Source of the DNA: Candidatus Scatousia excrementipullorum
GTDB taxonomy: Bacteria > Cyanobacteriota > Vampirovibrionia > Gastranaerophilales > Gastranaerophilaceae
Length of the DNA stretch: 29,291 nt
Assembly (NCBI GenBank): GCA_017694215.1
Contig: JADIND010000092.1
Span: 1-29,291, forward strand
Direction of reading: 5' to 3'
Part shown: piece by piece, positions 15,796 through 22,998 of the stretch
How positions within the stretch are numbered: the first letter of the stretch is position 1
Layout of the letters: each line of letters opens with the position of its first letter
The notes under the pieces: generated by a model
The model's input: the letters and a program-made list of their open reading frames with translations, nothing else
What the model was told of the DNA's origin: nothing
The model's database searches: none
Translations under genes and position numbers: made by a program

Positions 15796-15824
15796 TTTAC
15801 GCGGATAAATTTTTATTATATATT
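15796..15824 (+). promoter_or_regulatory. Predicted leaderless promoter for the ROK kinase
   Basis: TTTACG (15796-15801), a 17-bp spacer and TATATT (15819-15824), ending 6 nt before the ATG at 15831. It is back-to-back with the proB promoter. Confidence 0.5.
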
Positions 15825-15830
15825 ATTTTT

Positions 15831-16790
15831 ATGAAAAAGTATTCGATAGGAATTGATTTAGGCGGAACAAAGATTCTTCTTGCACTTGTTGATAAATTTA
15901 GCGGAGAAGTTGTTCTTTCGGTAAAGAAGAAGACAAGAAAAGAAAAAGGTCCCGAAAAGATTATGAGTAAAATGATTGACGGGATAGAAGAACTTCTTGA
16001 GGATAGCGGAGCCGGTATTGACGAAATCAGTTCAATAGGTGTGGGTGCTGCAGGGCAGATTGACAGAGAGCACGGTATTTTAATAGGGGCCCCGAATCTT
16101 GATTGTTTTGACCTGAATATAAAGGAACATATTCAAAGTCATTTTGATATTCCGGTATATGTGGGAAATGATGTTGAAATAGCAGCATTAGGCGAGATGA
16201 AATTCGGTGCGGCAACGGGATACGATGATTTTGTGTGTGTTTTTGTAGGAACAGGCGTAGGTTCTGCTATTGTTAAAAACGGAAAAATAATCCACGGTGC
16301 AACCGGCACCGCCGGCGAAATCGGGCATATTATAGTTGACCTGAACGGACGCCAGTGCAACTGCGGGGCTCATGGATGTCTGGAGGCTTATGCATCCCGT
16401 TCTGCTATTGAAAAAAGAATTGAAGGTGCATTAAGAAAAGGCCGTCATTCTGCGATTCTTGATTATATGGAATCAGGAAAACCTATTACTTCAAGCATGA
16501 TTGAAAAATCTATAGAGCGGGAAGATGAACTTGTTACGCAGTGTGTTACAGAAGCCTCGGAATATCTTTCCGGCGGCATTGCAAGTATTATTAATTTTAT
16601 AAATCCGAAACTTATTGTTCTTGGAGGTGGACTTATTGAGGCTGTAGATTACTTTTACCAAAATACAATAAAAAAAGCCAGAGCTAAATCACTTCCTGTT
16701 CCGGCTTCCAAAATTGAATTCAAAAAAGCCGCACTCGGTGATTTTTCAGGTGTTATCGGTGCTGCATTTTTAGAAGAAAGAGATTATTAA
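15831..16790 (+). CDS. ROK-family sugar kinase (glucokinase-like)
   Basis: A 319-aa cytoplasmic kinase of the ROK family. The N-terminal phosphate loop is SIGIDLGGTKI (5-15). The catalytic Asp is Asp114 in VGNDVEIA, the second phosphate motif is FVGTGVGSAI, and the sugar-binding EIGHIIVD segment has His166. The structural zinc motif CNCGAHGCLE (176-185) with the same His is complete. Glucose is the commonest substrate of stand-alone ROK kinases without an HTH domain, but N-acetylmannosamine or other hexoses are possible. I start at 15831 because the upstream in-frame extension to 15750 is not protein-like and the -10 spacing fits. It leads a plus-strand run; the heptosyltransferase begins within 2 nt of its stop, so the pair may serve sugar supply for the envelope (inference). 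Confidence 0.9.
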   Translation: MKKYSIGIDLGGTKILLALVDKFSGEVVLSVKKKTRKEKGPEKIMSKMIDGIEELLEDSGAGIDEISSIGVGAAGQIDREHGILIGAPNLDCFDLNIKEHIQSHFDIPVYVGNDVEIAALGEMKFGAATGYDDFVCVFVGTGVGSAIVKNGKIIHGATGTAGEIGHIIVDLNGRQCNCGAHGCLEAYASRSAIEKRIEGALRKGRHSAILDYMESGKPITSSMIEKSIEREDELVTQCVTEASEYLSGGIASIINFINPKLIVLGGGLIEAVDYFYQNTIKKARAKSLPVPASKIEFKKAALGDFSGVIGAAFLEERDY

Positions 16791-16791
16791 A

Positions 16792-17856
16792 TTGACCGGC
16801 AAAAAAGAAAAAATTTTAATAGTAAAACTCTCATCATTAGGAGATATTCTGCATAATATTCCGCTCGCAAACCAATTAAAAAAAGCAGGGTATGAAGTGG
16901 ACTGGCTTGTTTCGGAAAAAGGCTTTGATTTGATAAACGGTAATCCGTGCGTTGATGAGGCAATTCTTGCACCGGTTGTAAAATGGAAAAAGAAGGGATT
17001 TTCCCCGCTAAGTTTTTTTGAATATTTGAAAATCCTTTTCAGGCTCAGGTGCAAAAAATATGATATTGCTCTGGATACTCAGGGAATTTTTAAAACAATG
17101 TACTGGATGAAATTCTGCGGTGCAAAAAGAAGAATTGTTGCAAAAAATGCAAAAGAATTCGCAACTTGGGGCGGTAATGAAATTATTCCGTCGGTTTATA
17201 AGGGAATAAATTTTCATAATGTAATGGCGGATCTTGAGTTTGCAAAATATCTCGGCGTCAATTCCGATGAAATAATATTTACTCTGCCGGAAACCTCAAA
17301 AGAAACAAAGGCAAAGGTTGACGAATTATTAAAAGATATTGATAAAACAAAACCGGTTGTTGTGATTGCTCCTGCTACTACCTGGAGATTAAAACACTGG
17401 GATAAAGATAACTGGCGAAAAGTTACGGATTATCTTGACGGGAAAGTTAATCTGGTGTTCACAGGCGGGCCGAAAGACAAAGAACTATTGTCTTACATAG
17501 GAGCAGACAAATTTATTAATCTTGCAGGCAAAACCGATTTACGGGATTTGCAGGAAATTTTTTCAAGGTCAATCCTTGTAATGGCTCCGGATTCAGGTTC
17601 TGCTCATCTTGCCCGTGCAGTAAATATTCCGGCCGTTATTTCAATTTTTACCTGCACTCCGCCGAAAATGTTCGGCCCGTTCGGGGATGAGAATAAATAT
17701 TTCTCCGTGAATGGAAATCTTGATTGTCAGCCGTGTTTTACAAGAGAATGTCATTTGCAGGGGGACAGGCATGAAAAATGTTTAAATTTTCCAAAACCGG
17801 ATGAAATTATAAATATTGTAAATAAAATACTGCAAAATTATAAAAATAGTGTATAA
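16792..17856 (+). CDS. Glycosyltransferase family 9 (LPS heptosyltransferase-like)
   Basis: A 354-aa GT9 enzyme of WaaC/WaaF type, which adds heptose from ADP-heptose to the inner core of LPS on the cytoplasmic face of the inner membrane. The N-terminal Rossmann domain starts KILIVKLSSLGDILHNIP, the GT9 signature with the catalytic Asp. The C-terminal nucleotide-binding domain shows PATTWRLKHW, VFTGGPKDKE and APDSGSAHLARA. A Cys-rich patch near the end (CQPCFTRECHLQGDRHEKC) is common in this family. No ATG exists near the N-terminus; the only suitable start is TTG at 16792, one base after the ROK stop, with AGAAAGAG about 9 nt upstream. The start is therefore less certain than the function. 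It implies a Gram-negative-type outer membrane. Confidence 0.88.
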   Translation: MTGKKEKILIVKLSSLGDILHNIPLANQLKKAGYEVDWLVSEKGFDLINGNPCVDEAILAPVVKWKKKGFSPLSFFEYLKILFRLRCKKYDIALDTQGIFKTMYWMKFCGAKRRIVAKNAKEFATWGGNEIIPSVYKGINFHNVMADLEFAKYLGVNSDEIIFTLPETSKETKAKVDELLKDIDKTKPVVVIAPATTWRLKHWDKDNWRKVTDYLDGKVNLVFTGGPKDKELLSYIGADKFINLAGKTDLRDLQEIFSRSILVMAPDSGSAHLARAVNIPAVISIFTCTPPKMFGPFGDENKYFSVNGNLDCQPCFTRECHLQGDRHEKCLNFPKPDEIINIVNKILQNYKNSV

Positions 17857-17892
17857 TAAAGTATATTTTTAAAAGCAATTCACGGAATTCCA

Positions 17893-19788
17893 ATGAAATT
17901 TTTTGACAAAATTAATGAAATCCGAAGAAAAATTTCGGAAGTAGAAAATAATATCTATAGCGGCAAACAGGATTATCTGGAAATTTATGAGCGTAACCTT
18001 CAATTAGAGCAGGAAATTGCCGAACGTACGCATGAACTTAACATTGCAAACCGCAGAATGCTTACATTGCAGCATATCTGGGATATGATGAACTCAGCAA
18101 AGCCGCTCATTAATGTTCTTGAAACCATTGTAAACAGTATTCAGGGAGAACTCGGATACCTTCACTGTACAATTATGAGAAAACTACTTGACGAAAATAA
18201 TCTGCCCTACCTTTCGGTTGTTGCGGAAGCTAAAGATGAAACAATAGACCGTGCAAACAAAATATTAAACCGTTCAATTCAGTCAAGAAAATTAGCATAC
18301 ACAGAAGGCAGTATCTTTGCCGAAACAATTACCACCAGAAAAATTATTCAATCAAAAGATATTGCGGCAACATTAAAGACCATAATGCCGGAAATTGAGC
18401 AGGAAAAAGTAAATGAAATTTTAAGCGATAAAGAAGTAAAATCAATCATTACAATCCCGCTTTATTCAAGAGATACAGCTTTTGGAGTTTTTTGTGTATT
18501 TTCTTCCCGCGAGGAACTTGCACAATCTGAAACGGATTTTCTTTCCATGTTTGCGGGCCAAATTGAAATGGCAATCACAATCGCAGACCTTTTTGAGGCA
18601 GTAAAACAGCAGGCAGTAACCGACGGACTTACAGGACTTTATAACAGAAGATATTTTGAAGAATACCTTGCCAAGGAAGTTACACGTTCAAAACGCAGCG
18701 GACAGCCGTTCAGTATAATAGGAATTGACCTGGACTTTTTAAAACAAATTAACGACAAATACGGTCATGCATTCGGTGATATTGCAATAAAATCTGTTGC
18801 GGATGTTTTAAAATCAAATGCTCGTTCAATAGATACGGCAGCACGAATGGGCGGAGAGGAATTTAACATAATCCTGCCCGGAATTTCCTCGGAAGGTGCA
18901 ATGACAGCTGCAGAAAGAATTCGTAAAACAATAGAAGAAAAGCCTCTTGATACAATAGGCCACGTAACAGCAAGTATCGGTGTGGCAACATTTTTAGAGC
19001 ATTCAGATAACATAGAAGAAGTTCTGGAGCTAACGGATCAGGCAATGTATGAATCCAAACGAAACGGCAGAAATCGCGTTACTATGGCAAAAAATGTATC
19101 CGAAACCTCATGGCAGGAAATTGCGGTCAATACATTCACGGATATTCTGTCAAAACATAATATGCCTATTCCGCAGGAACTTTCGGATGACCTGTGCAGA
19201 AAATTGAAAGAAAATCAATCTCAGAAAGATGTTTTATATACCGTTGCGGATATACTGACGCTAACATACAATCCGCTGCATGAAAAAGGAGTTATAAAAT
19301 CAAAACTTTTAACAGCCGTAAGCCTTGCAAAACGCTTTGACCTGCCTAAAGAAGAAATCGACAAACTCAAAATAGCAATTCTTTTATACGATATAGGAAA
19401 CCTTATGCTTCCTAAAGAACTTTTGCAGAAAACTACTCCTCTGACAGCTGAAGAAATTGACCATATAAAAGAACACCCGCTTATTGCTGCAAAAGAAATT
19501 TTAAAACCGATATCTTATATTCAGGATATTATACCTATAATTGAACACCACCACGAAAACTGGGACGGCAGCGGTTATCCGGCAAATATTAAGCACGAAG
19601 AAATTCCGCTTACCTCTCAAATTATCCTGATTGTGGATTCTTATTTCGCACTCACAGAACAGCGTCCTTACAGAAACAAATTGTCTCCGAAAGATGCTCT
19701 TATCGAAATCAAAAAAGATTCGGGCAAAAAGTGGAACGAAACTCTGGTTAACGAATTTGTCACACTTATTGAACACGATTTGAATTAG
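17893..19788 (+). CDS. GAF-GGDEF-HD-GYP-like c-di-GMP signalling protein
   Basis: A 631-aa soluble signalling protein. Order: an N-terminal helical coiled coil (about 5-55), a GAF-like sensor (about 65-235), GGDEF (about 240-400) and an HD-GYP-like domain (about 410-630). The GGDEF has DGLTGLYNRRYF, DLDFLKQIND, the active-site GGEEF (320-324) and an RxxD inhibitory site (RSID, 311-314), so active and product-inhibited diguanylate cyclase activity is expected. The second domain keeps HHENWDGSGYP (553-563), HP (528-529) and RPYR. It has LLYDIGN in place of LLHDIGK at 497-503 and lacks the upstream ligand His, so phosphodiesterase activity is doubtful. Its ATG follows the heptosyltransferase by 36 nt (GGA at 6 nt), and thiL follows by 4 nt. 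Confidence 0.9.
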   Translation: MKFFDKINEIRRKISEVENNIYSGKQDYLEIYERNLQLEQEIAERTHELNIANRRMLTLQHIWDMMNSAKPLINVLETIVNSIQGELGYLHCTIMRKLLDENNLPYLSVVAEAKDETIDRANKILNRSIQSRKLAYTEGSIFAETITTRKIIQSKDIAATLKTIMPEIEQEKVNEILSDKEVKSIITIPLYSRDTAFGVFCVFSSREELAQSETDFLSMFAGQIEMAITIADLFEAVKQQAVTDGLTGLYNRRYFEEYLAKEVTRSKRSGQPFSIIGIDLDFLKQINDKYGHAFGDIAIKSVADVLKSNARSIDTAARMGGEEFNIILPGISSEGAMTAAERIRKTIEEKPLDTIGHVTASIGVATFLEHSDNIEEVLELTDQAMYESKRNGRNRVTMAKNVSETSWQEIAVNTFTDILSKHNMPIPQELSDDLCRKLKENQSQKDVLYTVADILTLTYNPLHEKGVIKSKLLTAVSLAKRFDLPKEEIDKLKIAILLYDIGNLMLPKELLQKTTPLTAEEIDHIKEHPLIAAKEILKPISYIQDIIPIIEHHHENWDGSGYPANIKHEEIPLTSQIILIVDSYFALTEQRPYRNKLSPKDALIEIKKDSGKKWNETLVNEFVTLIEHDLN

Positions 19789-19792
19789 AATT

Positions 19793-20698
19793 ATGAAAGA
19801 AAAAGAGTTTATAAATACAATTAAAACCGTTTTAAATTCAAAATATATAGGTGATGATTGTGCTTATTTAGAGGATTTAGGTATAGTAGTGACGCAGGAT
19901 AGCCTTGTGGAAGATGTACATTTCAAAAGGTGTTATGTAACACCTTATCAGCTTGGCTGGAAATCAGCGATGGTAAACATATCCGACATATGTGCAAGCG
20001 GAGCAAAACCTGTATATCTGACCGTTTCGCTATCACTGCCAAAAGATATAACAACCGAATTTGTAGAAGAATTTTATAAAGGTCTGAAAGACGCAGCAGG
20101 AAATGCACAAATCGTAGGAGGAGATATTACCGGAAGCGACAGGATATTCATCTCCGTAACAGCCATAGGTTCAAGTACAGGAAGAAACATTTCATCAAGA
20201 AAAAATGCCCGTATCGGCCAAAAAATTATTGTTTCAGGACAACATGGAGCATCTGCCGCAGGTTTAAAAGATCTTATTGCCGGCAAAAAAGACAGCAAAT
20301 TTATTCATAAACATCTTATGCCGGAAGCACGTCTTGAATTTTCTAAAAAAATAGCAGTGACGGAAAAATCTGCTTATGCTATGATGGATACATCAGACGG
20401 TCTCATGGATGCTTTATCGCAAATAGCAGAAAACAGTAATGTTATGGCTGAAATCGATTTTACAAAGATACCGTATGATAAAGAACTGGAACATTATGAA
20501 AATTACAGGGATTTGATTTTCTATGGCGGAGAAGACTACGAACTGGTTGCAGCCGTTGACGACCCGCAGGACTTCACTGTAATAGGTGAAATTAAAGCAG
20601 GTGAAGGGATAACGATACTAAACCTTAACGGAAAAACTGTTCATTATTCAAAAGAAGATATAGAAAAAAATCTCTACAATCATTTTAAGGAGCAGTAA
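19793..20698 (+). CDS. thiL: Thiamine-monophosphate kinase
   Basis: A 301-aa cytoplasmic enzyme that phosphorylates thiamine monophosphate to the active cofactor thiamine diphosphate using ATP. It belongs to the AIRS/PurM-like superfamily. The family motifs are in order: IGDDCAYLE (19-27), QDSLVEDVHF, KSAMVNISDICASGAKP, GGDITGSD (the ATP/Mg2+ loop), MMDTSDGLMDAL and YGGEDYELVA. The length is slightly short of common ThiL proteins but complete. There is no clear Shine-Dalgarno site; the ATG is 4 nt after the upstream stop, so translational coupling to the GGDEF gene is likely. Its last base is the first base of the ispD start codon (TAATG). No other thiamine genes are present in the window. 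Confidence 0.93.
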   Translation: MKEKEFINTIKTVLNSKYIGDDCAYLEDLGIVVTQDSLVEDVHFKRCYVTPYQLGWKSAMVNISDICASGAKPVYLTVSLSLPKDITTEFVEEFYKGLKDAAGNAQIVGGDITGSDRIFISVTAIGSSTGRNISSRKNARIGQKIIVSGQHGASAAGLKDLIAGKKDSKFIHKHLMPEARLEFSKKIAVTEKSAYAMMDTSDGLMDALSQIAENSNVMAEIDFTKIPYDKELEHYENYRDLIFYGGEDYELVAAVDDPQDFTVIGEIKAGEGITILNLNGKTVHYSKEDIEKNLYNHFKEQ

Positions 20699-21348
20699 TG
20701 AAAATTAATGCGATAATAACGGCAGGCGGAACCTCTTCAAGATTCGGTAATAAAAACAAACTTCTGGAGTTAATTAACGGCAAAGAGGTTATCAAATATA
20801 CAGTTGATGCTTTTCGTTATTCAAATGTTGATGAAATTATTATCTGTGCAAACTTATCCATTATGGAAGAATTAAAAGAAATTTTTAAAGACTATGAAAA
20901 AGTAAAAATAATTGAAGGCGGCACAACCCGCCAGCAATCGGTCTATAACGGACTGCTGGCAGATAAATGTGATTACGTGGTTATCCATGACGGGGCAAGA
21001 CCTATAATTTCAACGGAATTAATAAATATCTGTATAGAAATGGTAAAAGAACAAAAAGCTCTTACGGTTGTGACAAAAACCATTGATACAATAAAAGAAG
21101 TTGAAAACGGGAAAATCGTAAAAACAATAGACAGGGCAAAATTATATAATACCCAGACCCCGCAGGCTTTTGAGTATGATTTAATCTTAGAAGCACATAA
21201 AAAATACGAAGGGAAAAATTTCACCGATGATGCAGGCATGATTGAAAAAATGAAAAAGACGGTTTATATAATTGACGGCAGCTATAAGAATATTAAAATC
21301 ACCACCCGCAGTGATATTGCTTTAGCAAAAATTTATCTTGAAGAATAA
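20698..21348 (+). CDS. ispD: 2-C-methyl-D-erythritol 4-phosphate cytidylyltransferase
   Basis: A 216-aa enzyme that couples MEP with CTP to form CDP-methylerythritol, the third step of the non-mevalonate isoprenoid pathway. The nucleotide-binding loop ITAGGTSSRFGNKNK (7-21) carries the conserved Arg and Lys. It is followed by GGTTRQQSVYNGL, the signature VIHDGARP, a TQTPQAF stretch (152-158) and FTDDAGMIE. All these positions match IspD. AAGGAG sits 7 nt before the ATG, inside the thiL 3' end. It is the last gene of the run starting at 15831. It is followed only by a weak 5-bp hairpin (CGGAA/TTCCG, 21353-21368) before the convergent small membrane gene. Presence of the MEP route is consistent with a Cyanobacteria/Melainabacteria relative. 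Confidence 0.95.
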   Translation: MKINAIITAGGTSSRFGNKNKLLELINGKEVIKYTVDAFRYSNVDEIIICANLSIMEELKEIFKDYEKVKIIEGGTTRQQSVYNGLLADKCDYVVIHDGARPIISTELINICIEMVKEQKALTVVTKTIDTIKEVENGKIVKTIDRAKLYNTQTPQAFEYDLILEAHKKYEGKNFTDDAGMIEKMKKTVYIIDGSYKNIKITTRSDIALAKIYLEE

Positions 21349-21383
21349 CAAACGGAAATTATCTTCCGGTATTAATTCCTGTA

Positions 21384-21593
21384 TCAGGCATAAAGATTAT
21401 TTTCAATATAAATTTGATTTAGTGCCGGCTGTTGCGTTTCTTTATTGTTGTTGAACCAGAAAAATGCCCCGATAGCGATTGCCGCTACAAGAATTATGAT
21501 AAAAAATATTCTTGTAAGTATTGCAAAAATTTTCCCGATTATAATTAATGCAACAATTATTCCGAGTCCGATTAGTATTGCCGTAAAATCCAT
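21384..21593 (-). CDS. Small two-TM membrane protein of unknown function
   Basis: A 69-aa protein made of two near-continuous hydrophobic helices (about 4-24 and 27-47) followed by a short polar tail (NNNKETQQPA onward). I recognise no family. It starts one base after the plsY stop, with GAGGG inside the last plsY codons as its ribosome-binding site, so it should be translated only as plsY is translated. That link, and the membrane location of PlsY, make an accessory role in phospholipid synthesis or PlsY stability a reasonable guess but no more. The opposite strand carries no better gene. Codon usage resembles the neighbours. Confidence 0.7.
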   Translation of the reverse strand: MDFTAILIGLGIIVALIIIGKIFAILTRIFFIIILVAAIAIGAFFWFNNNKETQQPALNQIYIENNLYA

Positions 21594-21594
21594 T

Positions 21595-22203
21595 TTATTC
21601 CCTCACTTTATTTTCTTCACCTTTAATGAGTCTTTTAATATTAGACCTGTGAAGCCAGATAATATAAACCGCACCCAGTGCACAGTAGGCTATATAAGCA
21701 ATAGGAGCCTTACACCACCACATCAAAACAGGAGAAAGTGCAAGTGCAATTATGGAACCGAGAGAAACATATTTTGACGCATAAGTAATGATTGCCCAGA
21801 TTAATGCTGTCATTAACCCGACCTGCCAGTTGAGTGCGAGAATAGTTCCTACTCCCGATGCGACGGATTTTCCGCCCGTAAAATTAAGAAAAATTGACCT
21901 GCTGTGTCCGATAATAACAGCAACTGCAGCAACCACAGGAAGCAAACCTATGCCTTTAAAAGAAGATGCAAAAAATGCAGCAAGAACTACAGGCAGTGCA
22001 CCTTTTATGGCATCAAGTATCATTACGGTAAAGAACCATTTTTTACCCATGACTCTTTTAACGTTTGTCGCTCCGGTAGAACCTGAGCCGACTTTTCGGA
22101 TGTCCTGTCCCGTAAACGCTTTTACAATAATATATCCGGTCGGGATTGAACCTATAAGATATGATGTTATAAATATTATTACCAGTTCAATAAGTTTTTC
22201 CAT
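21595..22203 (-). CDS. plsY: Acyl-phosphate:glycerol-3-phosphate acyltransferase
   Basis: A 202-aa polytopic inner-membrane enzyme that transfers the acyl group from acyl phosphate (made by PlsX) to glycerol 3-phosphate, giving lysophosphatidic acid, the first step of phospholipid synthesis. The three conserved loops are present: GSIPTGYIIVK with GSGSTGATN in the first part (18-47), GHSRSIFLNFTGGKSVASG (the second motif) in the middle, and the C-terminal IIWLHRSNIKRLIKGEE. The length and about five TM helices are normal. AAGGAGAG lies 5 nt before the ATG, and a consensus extended -10 promoter is upstream. It is co-transcribed with the small membrane protein immediately downstream and is divergent from the VWA cassette. 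Confidence 0.95.
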   Translation of the reverse strand: MEKLIELVIIFITSYLIGSIPTGYIIVKAFTGQDIRKVGSGSTGATNVKRVMGKKWFFTVMILDAIKGALPVVLAAFFASSFKGIGLLPVVAAVAVIIGHSRSIFLNFTGGKSVASGVGTILALNWQVGLMTALIWAIITYASKYVSLGSIIALALSPVLMWWCKAPIAYIAYCALGAVYIIWLHRSNIKRLIKGEENKVRE

Positions 22204-22231
22204 ACTCTCTCCTTCTGTTAATGTATCTTTG

Positions 22232-22261
22232 ATTATACCACGGGGATTTTAATTGTGGCAA
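22232..22261 (-). promoter_or_regulatory. plsY promoter
   Basis: On the minus strand TTGCCA (22256-22261), an 18-bp spacer and TATAAT (22232-22237) preceded by TGG (extended -10). It leaves a short leader with a good Shine-Dalgarno site. Its -35 is 2 bp from the -35 of the divergent cassette promoter. Confidence 0.7.
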
Positions 22262-22263
22262 TA

Positions 22264-22292
22264 TTGATTTCAGATATAAAGTATGCTATTAT
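22264..22292 (+). promoter_or_regulatory. Promoter of the VWA/FHA/TonB-like cassette
   Basis: TTGATT (22264-22269), a 17-bp spacer and TATTAT (22287-22292) preceded by TGC (extended -10). The predicted start near 22299 leaves about 13 nt before the ATG at 22312. Confidence 0.65.
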
Positions 22293-22311
22293 CAGATAAA
22301 AAGAGTTGGCA

Positions 22312-22983
22312 ATGATGAACAAAAGACTAATTACGGTAGGGTTGATAATTTTAGGGCTTTCTATTGTGGGGAAGCTCGTCTGGAGCGGTTTAAGAAGTAT
22401 TAAAGTTGATGATTTTAAGCCTGCGGCGGTTATTTTCGTTGTGGATTCTTCCGCATCAAACCAGAAGGGGCTCGATGCTCAAAAAAAATCTCTGCGTCAG
22501 ATTTGCAATATTCTTGACCCCGAAGATCAGGTGAAAATACTCAAAGTTTCGGAAGATTCGTATTTAATCTATGAAGGAGCCCCGTTTAACGGTTCCGGAA
22601 TAGAAAAAGCTATGGATGCTTTTACCCAATACGACAAAAAAGATTTCGGAACCGCATACGGTCTGGGGTTAAAAAAAGCTTTTTCACATTGTCTTGAAAT
22701 GAAAAAGAACGGATATCTCCCGGCAGTTGTTGTTCTTGGAGATCTTGAAAACGAAGGTGCAATAGAAAAACAAATTAATTGGGAAACATTACCGCAAAAT
22801 GTTGAAAATGTTCAAAAATATGCTCCGGATTTGGCTATGATGTTTTTGTATGCTCATCCGGAAAAACTCGATTTAGTTAAAGAAAAATTAAATCCGATTC
22901 TCGGAGAAAAGAAACTTATTGTTTCTCCTGAACAAAATACTGATAAAGCAATTCAAAGATTTGTTCATGCTCTGGACAGATAA
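22312..22983 (+). CDS. Membrane-anchored VWA-domain protein
   Basis: A 223-aa protein with an N-terminal signal anchor (about 6-26) and then a von Willebrand factor A-like domain that fills the rest. The domain opens VIFVVDSSASNQ; the MIDAS-type metal residues look present as DxSxS (Asp45, Ser47, Ser49), Thr114 in FGTAYGLGL and Asp144 in VVVLGDLENE. Such domains bind protein partners through a divalent cation. The topology suggests a periplasmic or cytoplasmic-face domain tethered to the inner membrane. The frame opens at TTG 22306, but the ATG at 22312 is preferred for its position after AAGAG. The FHA-like gene starts 16 nt after its stop. It resembles VWA proteins that work with multi-TM partners, but no AAA+ MoxR-type ATPase is nearby. 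The biological role is unknown. Confidence 0.75.
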   Translation: MMNKRLITVGLIILGLSIVGKLVWSGLRSIKVDDFKPAAVIFVVDSSASNQKGLDAQKKSLRQICNILDPEDQVKILKVSEDSYLIYEGAPFNGSGIEKAMDAFTQYDKKDFGTAYGLGLKKAFSHCLEMKKNGYLPAVVVLGDLENEGAIEKQINWETLPQNVENVQKYAPDLAMMFLYAHPEKLDLVKEKLNPILGEKKLIVSPEQNTDKAIQRFVHALDR

Positions 22984-22998
22984 AAAATGAGGTAGATT

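Noticed and set aside
21353..21368. Weak CGGAA/TTCCG hairpin after ispD as a terminator
   Set aside because: The stem is only 5 bp and no T-tract follows; too weak to call.
21445..22252. Plus-strand frames of 110 and 154 codons antisense to plsY
   Set aside because: plsY motifs are complete on the minus strand; the antisense frames are Pro/Thr-rich shadow translations.
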